In this document: in pieces, positions 45,759-57,500 of the stretch
How the letters are laid out: each line of letters opens with the position of its first letter
How positions within the stretch are numbered: the first letter of the stretch is position 1
Assembly (NCBI GenBank): GCA_024291935.2
Contig: CM044317.1
Coordinates: 60,254,730 to 60,318,729, forward strand
DNA: 64,000 nucleotides
Direction of reading: 5' to 3'
Origin: Okapia johnstoni
Taxonomy: Eukaryota > Chordata > Mammalia > Artiodactyla > Giraffidae
Made by a program: the position numbers and the translations under genes
The notes under the pieces: generated by a model
What the model was told of the DNA's origin: nothing
Seen by the model: only the letters and a program-made list of their open reading frames with translations
The model's database searches: none

Positions 45759-46330
45759 GTTCTTTATCTATTAATCTGCTGATGAACACTTGAGTTGCTT
45801 CCACCTCTTGGTTATTGTTAATAATGCTGCAGTGAGCATGTGAGAGCAGATATTTCTTCAAGATCCTGATTTCAATTCTTTTGGATATATACCCACAAGT
45901 AGGATTGCTGGATTTTATGGCAGTTCTATTTCTAATTTTTTTTGTGGAAACTCCATAACGTTTTCCATAATTGTTGTATCAATTTATATTCCCACTAATG
46001 GTCTATAAGTATTACCCTTTCTCCATATTCTTGCCAACACTTGCTATCTTTTGAGCTTTTAATAATAGCCAATCTAACAGGTATGAGCTGATATCACATT
46101 GTGATTTGGATTTGCATTTCTCTGATGACTAGTGATGTTGAACAACTTTTCATATACCTGTTGACCATTTGTATGTCCTCTCTGGAAAAATGTCTATTCA
46201 GGCCCATTGCCCATTTTTTAATTGGGTTATTTGATTTTTGACTGTTGAGTTATATGAGTTCCTTATATATTATTTATTTGGTTATTAATCCCTTATTAGA
46301 TATATGGTATATAATATTTATGCCTAAAAT
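45525..46330 (-). mobile_element. Old L1 3' end, antisense
   Basis: Antisense 3' UTR and ORF2 end of an older L1 (L1MA/L1PB-like): 'ccattctagtctctgttact', 'cacatagcataatgtcttcc', 'acttgagttgcttccacctc', 'cttttggatatatacccaca', 'ttgcatttctctgatgacta' and 'ttgcccattttttaattggg'. An AT microsatellite interrupts it. Non-coding. Confidence 0.9.
45711..45756. repeat. (AT)n microsatellite with GT interruption
   Basis: 46 bases of at-steps with a central gtgtgtgt, lying where the L1 normally reads 'ccattgtatatatgta'. It probably expanded from that L1 motif. Confidence 0.97.
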
Positions 46331-48769
46331 GTGTAGATACCATCCACAGTCAATCCTAAAATAGTCTGCTTTTCTTAGCTTCATAATGTCAACAATTTAG
46401 GATAATCAATACATTAGATTTTAATATAAAGTTAGTCACAAAATTTTTCTGTGGTTATGGTCAAACAATAACCACAGTTGTGGTTTGAGCAAATTGAAGT
46501 AATCTTTTGTTGGACAATAAAGATTTGCTAAATGGATGAATGAAATGAATGAAGCAAGGCAACCAAAGATCATTCAATCTAAATTATTTAATGGTATGTA
46601 AGGAATTAGGTTTCCAAGACATAGTGGCTTATATTACTCACACTACATTCATGCTGAGCAAATATCACCTGTATTGATATTGCTAGTCTAAAACTAATTC
46701 TATTTATTAGAAAACATAAGTAAAACTAAGACTGTTCTATTCAAAAATTGAGATTCACCTTGGAAACCATCTAATATCATGCTTAATTATACTGGTAGAT
46801 AAACTCACACATGTACACTCCTCCTAGTTAGAGACTGAATGAAAAGTAACATTCAGACTCACCATAAATTTTGTTTTGCTTTCACTAAAAACAGAAGTTA
46901 CAGCCCTACCAAAAACAGAAGAGTGAAAATTGCAGCTGTGCATAAAATCAAAATATGAATTTTTAAAAAATTTGACCTATTTGAAGGTCCAGACTCAGTT
47001 TCTTTTATATATTTACACACATGTATTGTGTGGGTATTTATATATACATTCTTATGTATAAGAAACAGTCCCTCAGAATTTAAATTGAAAATCTGAGCAA
47101 ACCCTACACATAGTTTGAATGATAGGATATAAAACTTCATTCTTGGCAAGAGTCTTTAAGAAATTTACATTTATATGCTAAATTTTCAAAAGATACACTT
47201 AGGTGTAGATACAAAAAATAATTTTTGATGCCAATATATTACAATCACAGTAAAATTTCAATTTTAACTATAGATCTTAAAATAATAGAAAAGTAAAAAT
47301 CCATAAAAATACTCAGATATTTTAGGCTTCCATATTATAATGGCAAATTTAGTGAAAAGAATATTGAAGGCCAATATCCTAGTTTCAGAATTAAGTTTAT
47401 CAAGTTTGGTGGTGGTAAGTAATCACTGTTCCTCTTTGTATCTATGAAAACTTAAATGCTTTTTTTCCCACAACAATTTGGCTTTCATATTCTATGGTTT
47501 AGAAATGGCAAAGTGAACTGCAACGTTTAGATGAAGATAGGATTATCTGACTCACATGTAAAACTGCAGACTTCCAAATTAATATTAGTCTTCAGTGAAT
47601 TCTTGGTTTCTTAATATTTATATATCTCTCAAAATATTAGTCATTATGATTCTCACTGGGCACAGCAAAAAGTGAAGTGATGATCAAGGAGGGGAAGAAA
47701 ATCCTCCCATAAACATCCACCCAGAGCTTCTCCTTGAAATTTCTCAGCACAGAACCAGAGTATGTGGCTGTAGGATAGCAACAGGGGTGGGGATGATTAA
47801 AAAAGGGGGAGGGGGCGGGGAGATTAATGTATTTTCTTTATGCAATAGTATGTTTACATTCTTCCACTTTTAAAATGCTGTACTGGTAATTTTTAAATTA
47901 TCAAGCTCTATTCATGCTAAATATTTTGATTATTATAAGATCTGGTATCAATGATTTAACTTTGTGATAAAACGATATTCTTTTTCCAAACAGATCCAAG
48001 TGACTGAATAAGCTGACATCCTCAAGGCAGAGATAATGATTTCATTCATTAATGACCCTCCCCAAATCAAAGAAATAGAGAAAGAAATAGTCTATCTTAA
48101 AGCAAACACAAACATTTAGACATGTTAGTGAGAAAGTTTAGGACTTCAAAACATGATTTGAAACTGATTGAAAACATTGTTCCCTAAAAGGCAGCTACAA
48201 ACAGGGCCATCGATAGTCTATATAATATTAAGTGCAAAGAATTTTGTCAGACTTGATCTTCTGACACAATAGATTCAGGACTTTATCCCTTTTAAAGTGA
48301 GGCTGAAGGAAACTTTTTGATGTGGGATCCAACTGTCACTTGAATTTATTCAGCAACAGCACATCCATGAGAAGGATCAGGACTGCGGGTGAGAGAGCAT
48401 ATAAGCAACTGTTCCCCTCAAAACATTTTTTTCTTTTCCTTTTTATCCTGGAATATCAACACAATTTCAAAGTAAGACTATCCTTCTAAAATCTAAGTCC
48501 ATTTACTCTTCAACCAAAACTCAAAGATGTCTTTTAACTCTAACTCAGCATTTGTTTTGCCAAACTACCTCTGGAGAGCAATTTCTACCTTATTTAGTCC
48601 ACACAGCTCAGAGGGACCTCATAATTTTTAAATATATAATTTAAAAAATTCAATAGGGCCCCTGTGTTTTGCATACAAAATATACTCACTGGTAATTTAT
48701 GTATTTTCAAAAAAATCCTTGCTTTAGAAGACACTTCAGCTCACAACTCCCACCAATACTTTTTCCTTC
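46331..48769. other. Unique interval
   Basis: No gene or confident repeat except the G-run cluster listed separately. 46510-46550 ('gctaaatggatgaatgaaatg', shortened) could be the tail of an L2/MIR-type repeat. Confidence 0.4.
47784..47820 (+). other. Five-run G cluster (potential G-quadruplex)
   Basis: The strand reads ggggtgggg, a 12-nt spacer, then gggggagggggcgggg. That is five runs of four or five G within 37 nt, in otherwise AT-rich DNA. The last three runs are separated by single bases, which favours stable G-quadruplex folding with a run from the first pair. Confidence 0.9.
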
Positions 48770-49374
48770 TCTCAAATTTCAGGCAACAAGAGTGCCAGAA
48801 GATTTGGAATTTGTATAACCCCAAACTGTGTTTTCCTAACTAATCTTGGCAAGCTTAAAACCCTGGAAAGTCACAATTCACTTCCCAGGCGATCATCCTG
48901 GACAGCTCAGCAGCAGAAAAAGCAGAACAGGATATCCAGCTATTGAACAGGGCCGCCGGCCCAGGTGGCCAGCCTTGCAGCTGCAGAGCGCGTCCTACCA
49001 GGAGGGCAGCTCAGGGCTACAGGAAGACACGTTCCTTTCCTCTGTTTTCAGCTCAAGAGGAAAGCACAGTCTGCACTAACTCCCAAACACTGCCTGCCGA
49101 CACAGCACTTTCCAGCCATGCTGAAAAGAGACTAGGTATCTGGACAACACATGTCAGAAGAGGAACAAATCATTTATGAGATATGGGAGGCCCCAGTATG
49201 AGCAGATAGTTGACTATGAGAAAACAGCCTCAGTTTATTATTGTACTGACTGAAGCATAACATCATAGATGTGAGGCTGCTGAGGACCAACTGGTTTTCT
49301 ACCTAAATGAAAGAAATTATGGGTTAGAAGTCGGGGGTTAAAAACAGGTTCTTTGCCCTTGTGTTAAGAATTTC
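48770..49374 (+). other. GC-rich unique patch with splice-acceptor-like tracts
   Basis: About 48890-49110 is the most GC-rich unique segment of the window ('ggccgccggcccaggtggcc'). Pyrimidine tracts ending in cag occur at about 48761-48782 ('ttccttctctcaaatttcag') and 49033-49052 ('ttcctttcctctgttttcag'), resembling 3' splice sites. Overlapping open frames at 48846-49079 (77 codons, TTG start) and 48943-49179 show no known motif. It could be a non-coding exon, an enhancer or an unrecognised repeat. No gene call is justified. Confidence 0.4.
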
Positions 49375-50608
49375 ATGATAGAATTTTCATCAATATTAAG
49401 AATGCACTGGTCATCGCAAACATCCTCTTCCAACAACGCAAGAGAAGACTCTACACATGGACATCAGCAGATGGCCAACACCGAAATCAGATTGATTATA
49501 TTCTTTGCAACCAAAGATGGAGAAGCTCTATACAGTCAGCAAAAACAAGACCAGGAGCTGACTGTGGCTCAGATCATAAACTCCTTTTTGCCAAATTTAG
49601 ACTTAAATTGAAGAAAGTAGGGAAAATCACTAGACCATTCAGGTATGACCTAAATCAAATCCCTTATGATTATACAGTGGAAGTGAGAAATAGATTTAAG
49701 GGACTTGATCTGATAAACAGAGTGTCTGATGAACTATGCACAGAGGATCATGACATTATACAGGAGACAGGGATTAAGACCATCCCCATGGAAAACAAAT
49801 GCAAACAAGCAAAATGGCTGTTTAAGGAGGCCTTACAAACAGCTGTGAAAAGAAGAGAAGCGAAAAGCAAAGGAGAAAAGCAAAGATATACCCATTTGAA
49901 TGCAGAGTTCCAGAATAGCAAGGAGAGACAAAAAAGCCTTCCTCAGTGATTAGTGCAAAGAAACAGAGGAAAACAATAGAATGGGAAAGACTAGAGATCA
50001 CTTCAAGAAAATTAGAGATACCAAGGGAACATTTCATGCAAAGATAGGCTCGATAAAGGACAGAAATGGTAGGGACCTAACAGAAGCAGAAGATATTAAG
50101 AAGAAGTGGCAAGAATACACAGAAGAACTGTACAAAAAAGAGCTTCATGACCCGATAATCACAATGGTGTGATCACCAACCTAGAGCCAGACATCCTGGA
50201 ATGTGAAGTCAAGTGGGCCTTAGGAAGCATCACTATGAACAAAGATAGTGGAAGTGATGGAATTCCAGTTGAGCTATTTCAAATCCTAAAAGATGATGCT
50301 GTGAAAGTACTGTACTCAATATGCCAGCAAATGTGGAAAACTCAGCAGTGGCCACAGGACTGGAAGGTCAGTTTTCATTCCCATCCCAAAGAAAGGCAAT
50401 GCCAAAGAAACCTCAAACTACCGCACAATTGCACTCATCTCACACGCTAGTAAAGTAACGCTCAAAATTCTCCAAGCCAGGCTTCAGCAATACACGAACT
50501 GTGAACTTCCAGATGTTCAATCTGGATTCAGAAAAGGCAGAGGAATCAGAGACCAAATTGCCAACATCTGCTGGATCATCGAAAAAGAAAGAGTTCCAGA
50601 AAAACATC
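49375..50608 (+). mobile_element. BovB copy F, internal segment, sense
   Basis: Runs from the late endonuclease region ('gcactggtcatcgcaaacat', 'ctctacacatggacatcagc') to mid-RT ('gagttccagaaaaacatc'). It has no BovB 3' end. At 50608/50609 it abuts the 3' tail of an antisense BovB (copy G). The last ~130 bases are repeated in inverted orientation at the far end of copy G. Confidence 0.93.
49608..50450 (+). pseudogene. BovB linker and N-terminal RT fragments
   Basis: Broken frames of BovB ORF2. 49608-49949 reads 'FRYDLNQIPYDYTVEVRNRF' and 'GIKTIPMENKCKQAKWLFKE'. 49981-50172 reads 'HFKKIRDTKGTFHAKIGSIK'. 50169-50450 reads 'ILECEVKWALGSITMNKDSG' and 'DGIPVELFQILKDDAVKVLY', corresponding to the RT fingers. 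Frame changes occur between each piece. Dead. Confidence 0.88.
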
Positions 50609-51830
50609 CTTCAGTTCAGTTGCTCAGTCATGTCCAACTCTTTGCAACGCCATGGACTGCAGCACACCAGGCCTCCCTGTCCATCGCCAACTCCCGGAGT
50701 TTACACAAACTCATGTCCATTGAGTTGGTGATGCCATTCAACCATCTCATCCTCTGTCATCCCCTTCTCCTCCTGCCTTCCATCTTTCCCAGTATCAGGG
50801 TCCTTTCAAATGAGTCTCTTCACATCAGGTGGCCAAAGTATGGAGTTCAGCTTCAGCATCAGTCCTTCCAATGAATATTCAGGACTGATTTACTTTAGGA
50901 TGGACTGGTTGGACCTCTTTGCAGTCCAAGGGACTCTAAGAGTATTCTCAAACACCGCAGTTCAAAAGCATCAATTCTTCGATGCTCAGCTTTCTTTATA
51001 ATCCAACTCTCATATCCATGTGTGATTACTGGAAAAACCATAGCTTTGACTAGATGGACCTTTGTTGGCAAAGTAATGTCTCTGCTGTTTATATGCTATC
51101 TAGGTTGGTCATAACTTTCCTTCCAAGGAGCAAGTGTCTTTTAATTTCATGGCTGCAATCACCATCTGCAGTGATTTTGGAGCCCAAAAATATAAAGTCA
51201 GCTACTATTTCCACTGTTTCCCCATCTTTTGCCATGAACAGATGGGACTGGATGCTATGATCTTAGTTTTCTGAATGTTGAGCTTTAAGCCAACTTTTTC
51301 ACTCTCCTCTTTCACTTTCATCCAGAGCCTCTTTAGTTCTTCTTCGCTTTCTGCCATATGGGTGGTGTCATCTGCATACCTGAGGTTATTGATATTTCTC
51401 CCGGCAATCTTGACTCCAGCTTGTGCTTCATCCAGCCCAGTGTTTCTCATGATGTACTCTGCAGATAAGTTAAATAAGCAGGGTGACAATATACAGCCTT
51501 GACATACTCCTTTCCTGATTTGGAACCAGTCTGTTGTTCCATATCTGGTTCTAACTGTTGCTTCTTGACTACCATACCGATTTCTCAAGAGGCATGTCAG
51601 GTGGTCTGGTAGTACCATCTCTTTCAGAATTTTCCACAGTTTGTTGTGATCCACAGTCAAAGGCTTTGACATAGTCAATAAAGCTGAAGTAGATGTTTTT
51701 CTGGAACTCTCTTGCTTTTTCGATGATCCAACAGATGTTGCCAATTTGATCTCTGGTTCCTCTGCCTTTTCTAAATCCAGCTTGAATATCTGGAAGTTCA
51801 CAGTTCACGTATTGTTGAAGCAGGGCTTGT
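50609..51830 (-). mobile_element. BovB copy G, 3' 1.2 kb, antisense
   Basis: Begins at the pentameric tail ('ttcagttcagttgctcagtc') at 50609 and extends to mid-RT ('cagttcacgtattgttgaag'). It is followed almost directly by an L1 3' end at 51836. Its 51675-51820 section is complementary to 50480-50608 of copy F. Confidence 0.95.
51205..51801 (-). pseudogene. BovB RT fragment (198 codons open)
   Basis: Open minus-strand frame with RT palm text: 'WFQIRKGVCQGCILSPCLFN', 'NLRYADDTTHMAESEEELKR' (YADD intact) and 'EKVGLKLNIQKTKIIASSPI'. The first ~50 residues are out of the native frame (the BovB text there reads correctly in the overlapping frame 51569-51970). It lost its continuation at 'WQKMGKQWK' through a small deletion. 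Dead fragment. Confidence 0.85.
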
Positions 51831-51835
51831 TGAAG

Positions 51836-52430
51836 CCCAATGTTCATTGCAGCTCTATTTACAATAGCTAGGACATGGAAGCAACCTAGATGTACACTGA
51901 CATATGAATGGATAAAGTAGTTGTTGTACATAAACACAATGGAATGTTTCTCAGCCATAATAAGGAGCACATTTGAGTCAGTCTTAATGAGATAGATGAA
52001 CCTAGAGCCTACTATGCAAAGTGAAGTAAGTCAGAAAGAGAAAAACAAATATCACATATTAATGCATACATATGGAATCTAGAAAGAAGGTACTGATGAA
52101 CCTATTTGCAGAGCAGTAATGGGGGCACAGACATATAGAACAGACTTATGAACACTCAGGGGGAAGGAGAGGGTGGGATGTATGGAGAGAGTAACATGGA
52201 AACATACATTACCATATATAAATTAGAGAGCAAATGGGAATTTGCTGTATGACTCAGGGAACTCAAACTGGGGCTCGGTAACAACCTAGAGGAGTGGGAT
52301 GGGGAGGGAAGGGGGAGGGGACATGAGTAAATCTATGACTGATTCATATTAATGTTTGCTATAAACCAACACAATAATGTAAAGCAATTATCCTTCAATT
52401 AAAAATAGATATATTTAAAAAATTCATTAG
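51836..52430 (+). mobile_element. L1 3' end (~0.6 kb), sense
   Basis: Last ORF2 codons and 3' UTR: 'ccaatgttcattgcagctct', 'gacatggaagcaacctagat', 'acacaatggaatgtttctca', 'cagaaagagaaaaacaaata' and 'gcaattatccttcaattaaa', then an A-rich end. This is the older ruminant/artiodactyl L1 type. The sense ORF2 text is interrupted by stops. Confidence 0.93.
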
Positions 52431-53256
52431 CTTTTTAATCCAAGAAACTTTTATTCTACTTCATAATATAACATTTCAAAAATGAGTGTTTTATATGTAA
52501 TTGTATTTCCAGTTAGTAGGGAAATGCATATATGCATTTATTTTCTATTCCTAACACTCAATAAATGTTATGTATACCATAAGTGTATGATAAATAAATG
52601 GAAGATTGCTTTCCTACAGACAGATAGATGACAGAACGGAGAAAGGTATAATAAATCTTGACAGCTGAGGAATCAGAGGCCAAAAGTAATATCCTTAATT
52701 TAGTTGTCGTTTGTGAATATTCAAGTTAAAAACAAACCTAAACATCAAATTTTATTCTTCTGTTATCCAACAAGAATATTAAAATCTGGATTACTGTGAA
52801 AAAGTCTTCTGAAACTATCAAATTAAAAAATTTGCAATTGTAATATATATTCAAGATGATTCATATGAGGGTGTAATTAATAGGTGAGATTTTTTCATTA
52901 ACTTAAAAAGCAACTAATATTATCGCTTTCCTAAAGTTAAAAATTATTTGGAGAATATCAAATTATCTTTAATATGCAATGCAAGAATTATTGTTTAAAT
53001 AAATTAATCCATTGCTGATGAAAAATGTCAGTAAATAATTCTGAGACAGTCTATACAATGAGGGACAAGAGCAGGATTAATCATCAAAACAAGAATTGAC
53101 CCACCCTGCTATTGTCTATGGGATATATTTCATCATGATGTTGGTTTCTCCTTTTGTTAAACTGATGACTGTTCAGTTAAACATCTATTCTTTTAATCTC
53201 AATAGTTTTCATATAATTAATAAAGAAACATAATATTTTAGTGCCCATCAGTATTC
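52431..53256. other. Unique AT-rich interval
   Basis: No gene or named repeat recognised. 52555-52610 vaguely resembles an L2/MIR tail ('cactcaataaatgttatg'). Confidence 0.4.
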
Positions 53257-53267
53257 AGGTAAATTAT

Positions 53268-53492
53268 GTGCTGTGCTAAGTCACTTCAGTCATGTCCGAC
53301 TCTTTGCAATCCGCTGGACTATAGCCCAACTGGCTCCTCTGTCCATGGAATTCTCCAAGCAAGAATACTGTAGTGGGTTGCCATTTTCTTGTCCAAGGGG
53401 ATCTTCCCGACCCAGGGATTGAACCTATGTCTCTTATGTCTCCTGCATTGGCAGGCAGGTTCTTTACCACTAGAGCCACCTGGGAAGCCCCT
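53268..53492 (-). mobile_element. Bov-tA SINE, antisense, perfect TSD
   Basis: Full-length antisense copy ('gtgctgtgctaagtcacttc' to 'gccacctgggaagcccct'). Perfect 11-bp duplication aggtaaattat at 53257-53267 and 53493-53503. Confidence 0.96.
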
Positions 53493-53503
53493 AGGTAAAT
53501 TAT

Positions 53504-53847
53504 ATCAACTCTTATTTAGATTGTAGTTTAGAAGCTAATTTACCAGACATTAAATTGTTTGGAAATCCAGAAAAATTTTTTCCATTTGAAAATCTGGTAG
53601 TCATTTCATTTCCTTACTAAATTTGAGACTTTCACATGTGTGTTTGTGCATGTGTACTACTCTTTTAGTTCAATTTTTAAATATTCTCAACCAAGCAAAT
53701 TAGAAATTTTATGCTTTTAATAAGCATAAAAAGAAAATGATCCAGAAAATCATTACTCAAAAAAAAAAGGTTAATGCTTTATATTTATGTATTTAGAATT
53801 TTCTATGAATAAACGTTTAGCAAAACACAAAAAAAGGTGATACTAGT
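53504..53847. other. Unassigned AT-rich sequence
   Basis: Nothing recognised between two SINEs. Confidence 0.45.
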
Positions 53848-54058
53848 GTGCCTGCTAAATTGCTTCAGTCGTGTCCAACTCTTTGTGAACCTATGGACCG
53901 TAGCCCACCAGGCTCTTCTGTCCATGGATTCTCTAGGGAAGAATACTAGAGTGGGTTGCCATACACTTCTCCAGGGAATCTTCCCAACCCAGGCATTGAA
54001 CCCATTTCTCCGGCATCAGCAGGTGAGTTTTTAACCACTAGTGCCACCTGGGAAGCCC
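53848..54058 (-). mobile_element. Bov-tA SINE, antisense
   Basis: 'gtgcctgctaaattgcttca' through 'agtgccacctgggaagccca'. Full length and modestly diverged. Only 16 bp separate it from BovB copy H in the same orientation. Confidence 0.95.
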
Positions 54059-54074
54059 AAGTGTACACACTGTT

Positions 54075-54500
54075 TCAGTTCAGTTCACTCGTTCAGTTGT
54101 GCCTGACTGTTTGCGATACCATGAATTGCAGCACGCCAGGCCTCCCTGTCCATCACCAACTCCCAGAGTTTACCCAAACCCATGTCCATCAAGTCGGTGA
54201 TGCCATCCAATCATCTCATCCTCTGTCGTTCCCTTCTCCTCCTGCCCCCAATCCTTCCCAGCATTAGGGTCTTTTCCAATGAGTCAACTCTTCGCATCAG
54301 GTGGCCAGAATATTGGAGTTTCAGCTTAAACATCAGTCCTTCCAATGAACACCCAGGACTGATCTCCTTTAGGATGGATTGATTGGATCTCCTTGCAGTC
54401 CAAGGGACTCTCAAGAGTCTTCTCCAACACCACAGTTCAAAAGCATCAATTCTTCGGTGCTCAGCTTCCTTCACCGTCCAACTCTCACATCCATGCTCGA
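54075..54500 (-). mobile_element. BovB copy H, 3' end, antisense
   Basis: From 'cagttcagttcactcgttca' to 'aactctcacatccatgctcg'. The minus-strand frame encodes the RT C-terminal text 'HRRIDAFELWCWRRLLRVPW'. Severely 5'-truncated. Confidence 0.95.
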
Positions 54501-57500
54501 CACATGAAAGACAACTCCCAGTAAACTTTAACTTTTGCACATGAAGATGATAATTATACGCCTTTAAGTACTATGTTATTATTTAGGGTTTTCTTCATTG
54601 TTCAAAAGACATGAGAGGAATTCTCTAGATTTCACAGTATGATATAATCCAGCTGATTAAAATAGAGTTTTCTTTACTGCATTCCACTCTCATCCTGGCT
54701 ACGAAAGTTTTTTTTTTCTGAGGAGTATCACTAATTGTGTAGGAGGTCTTGAGAAATCTGTTAACATAGTTTAATGATGCTGTGCTTGATACCTGGTATC
54801 TCAAACACTTGCACATTTCACCTAACTGTAACATGCAGTCATTTTATTCTCATTTTTGTAATACCCCAAATTAAAAGCTATATCTTACTAAAAGTTACCC
54901 TGGAATCTTAAAAAAAAAAAAAAAAGACAAAAAAGGCACATTGAACTATATGTGGGTAGGACTAGTCCCAGCTTCCACTAAGGAATAGAACATTATATTG
55001 ATGGAAGTGGGGCCACATTTACTCTATTTGGACCTGAGGAGGTAAATTCAGGGAAGTAGTGATTTCCTAATTAGATCATGTGGTTCAAACCATCCATGGC
55101 CCTGGCTCTGAACTCTAAAAATATTTTCAAGACCCATTCTGATTGTCTAACTGGAAGAGGCCAAAATAATTGCTCAGATGTTGAAGCAGTTAATATTTGT
55201 GCCCGGGGTCCTAACAATTGACAGATATCACTTTTCTAGATATAAATAAAACCACCAAACAGGGTTTTCCCCCCTGAAGATCAAACATGATGACTTTTCA
55301 GTATGATATCCATTCTTATTCCTCTCTTTAATTGGTCTTAGAGGCAAAGGACTTGCAAATCAGGGCAATTTCAATAGGCAAATCCGTTTTTAATTCTTCC
55401 TGTGAAGTAGGCCTTAATTCCCATTGAATCATATTCCTATATAGCTCTCTTCCCTGGATTCTCACTGGTTAGCTGTGAGGTATATCCTGATTTATCCCCA
55501 AGTGTACTAGGTAGTTGGGTTCTAGAGATGATACTTTTACCCTCTGGTTATAGAACTTTCCATCAGTCAGCCATTAATTTATGCAGAGGAGTATTGAAGC
55601 TTCAACAAAGATCTGACAATTTGAGAAGCAATCATAGTCTCACTCATCTCTCACACTTGTGCAAACCTGTGATCTTCTTTCTGGTGCTGTCTCCTAAGCT
55701 CACTAGTCTCAGTAGTGATATGTGAGACTTATCGTCCTAGCTCTTAATCTACTGTACTTGAACCAAAGATATGAACTTTCTACAAACCATACATCTCACT
55801 TATCTTTAAATGTATGTAGATTTCAATATTAGCTACCCCTGATTCAGGATTCACATTGTAGGCAAAAAAAAAAAAAAAACAAAAAACTGGGAAATTCTGT
55901 TTCACACCAAACATGATTATCCTTGTCCAAATCCAGTATGTTTCCTCTCAGCAAGATATCCATTTCCTATTTGTAGAGGTAAAATTAAGCATGACGAATT
56001 TCTAGGAATCCCAGATCGTGTCTTATAGTCTTTTATTGATATAAAATCTTATTATATGCCATTGTTGAAGACAATCCCATGTGCTTTGCAGTGTTTACCA
56101 TGTAAATATATTAAATTCAAGTCAGATTCCTTTGTGCTACTCATCTACATTTGGGGGAAAAATGTAAAAAAAATCTTTGAACGAAGTACCATTTGTATGA
56201 GAGAAATAATTTGAAAATAAAATGTTTTTCCTTCACAATATTTAATTTTTTCAAATAATGAAGGGAAAAAAATAGAACTTGACTTCCACTTTCTGGGGAA
56301 AAAAATACTATCCTTTGAGAAAAGGTTCTCATTTTATGAAGTGGGCCCAGGAGACAGCTGGCATATTCAAGATACAACAGCCACTCTGGAGAGCAATGAA
56401 TACAAACACATAAAACAAAATCTGTCACTCAGTGACTAATATTGATGAACTATCAACAGAGAAATCAAGTTCATAATGCAGGCAGAAAAAATATTTTCTC
56501 AGTGTGTTTTTGATAAAACATGCAACATAAACAAATTCTGAAAAGCCTAATCATTTTAGGCCCACAGGAAATTCTACTGCTATCTCCATGATTCCATAAT
56601 TCAATTAAGCAATGCCACAGGTAAAACAGAGAACACAATTATAATCTCCAGCACTGTTGCCAGACACTCCTCTTCTATGGGAGCACTCTTCCTTAAGACT
56701 TTTGTGGAATATATTTGTGTGTCATAAATGAATAAAAGATGCAAGTTAATTACATTTGTTATCATTTGCAAGCTTCATCCAAAGAAAATGTCAAATTGAA
56801 GGTAAAACACTTAACTGAGTCTGGTAAAGATATGCTTTCCTTATTATAAAGTTCTGGCTCCTCATACTCTTCATGCCACTGACAAATTAAACTTGATCAT
56901 CCTCATCAATTCACACCCACTTAGCATTTTAGCATCTTAGCACCATGAACAGCAGAAATCATTATCAAAAGGGTTTCCTAACTCGGTATCAGACAGAACT
57001 GACTCAACAGCTAGAGAGAAAATCTACTTCATCACAAGATACTAATACACAAAATTATAAATAAACCAAATAATTGGATTAAAAAATTCTCATAGTCAAA
57101 ACTGAAGCCTTGTTTAATTTTGTGTTATGAATATTACAAGAAGCTTTCCAAATAATGCCAAAGGCACAGATTTCAAATGGCCAATGCTGTTTCTCATTCT
57201 ACTGGCCAAATACACCACCAGTTTTTTGGATGGCTTGAAGATACAAGTAAAAGTTGTCCCTTTAACTGACAGTGATGTAGCTTTCAAATTAATAGATAAT
57301 GATATTCCACCTCCTTTGACTACTGTGGCAACTCTTATGCAACATCATTTCCATTAAATGTGCCTTTTGGTAATACGATCTTTTGCAAGAATTAGATCAA
57401 GTGCATGGTCCATTTGATCTTTGGGGGCCTGATTCATAAAAGTACATTGCTGCATGGCAAGTGTAAGTTCTTTTGATGAAGAGAGTTGCTTCCTTGTGTA

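Noticed and set aside
49375..51835. BovB F+G as a single twin-primed insertion
   Set aside because: In twin priming the inverted 5' part lies beyond the 5' side of the 3' part. Here the sense 5' segment abuts the 3' tail, and the two overlap by ~130 bp, so they cannot be one reverse-transcription product.
54950..55740. Possible degraded endogenous retrovirus interior
   Set aside because: The text has a repeat-like feel, but I could not identify LTRs, a primer-binding site or any retroviral motif. Left unassigned.
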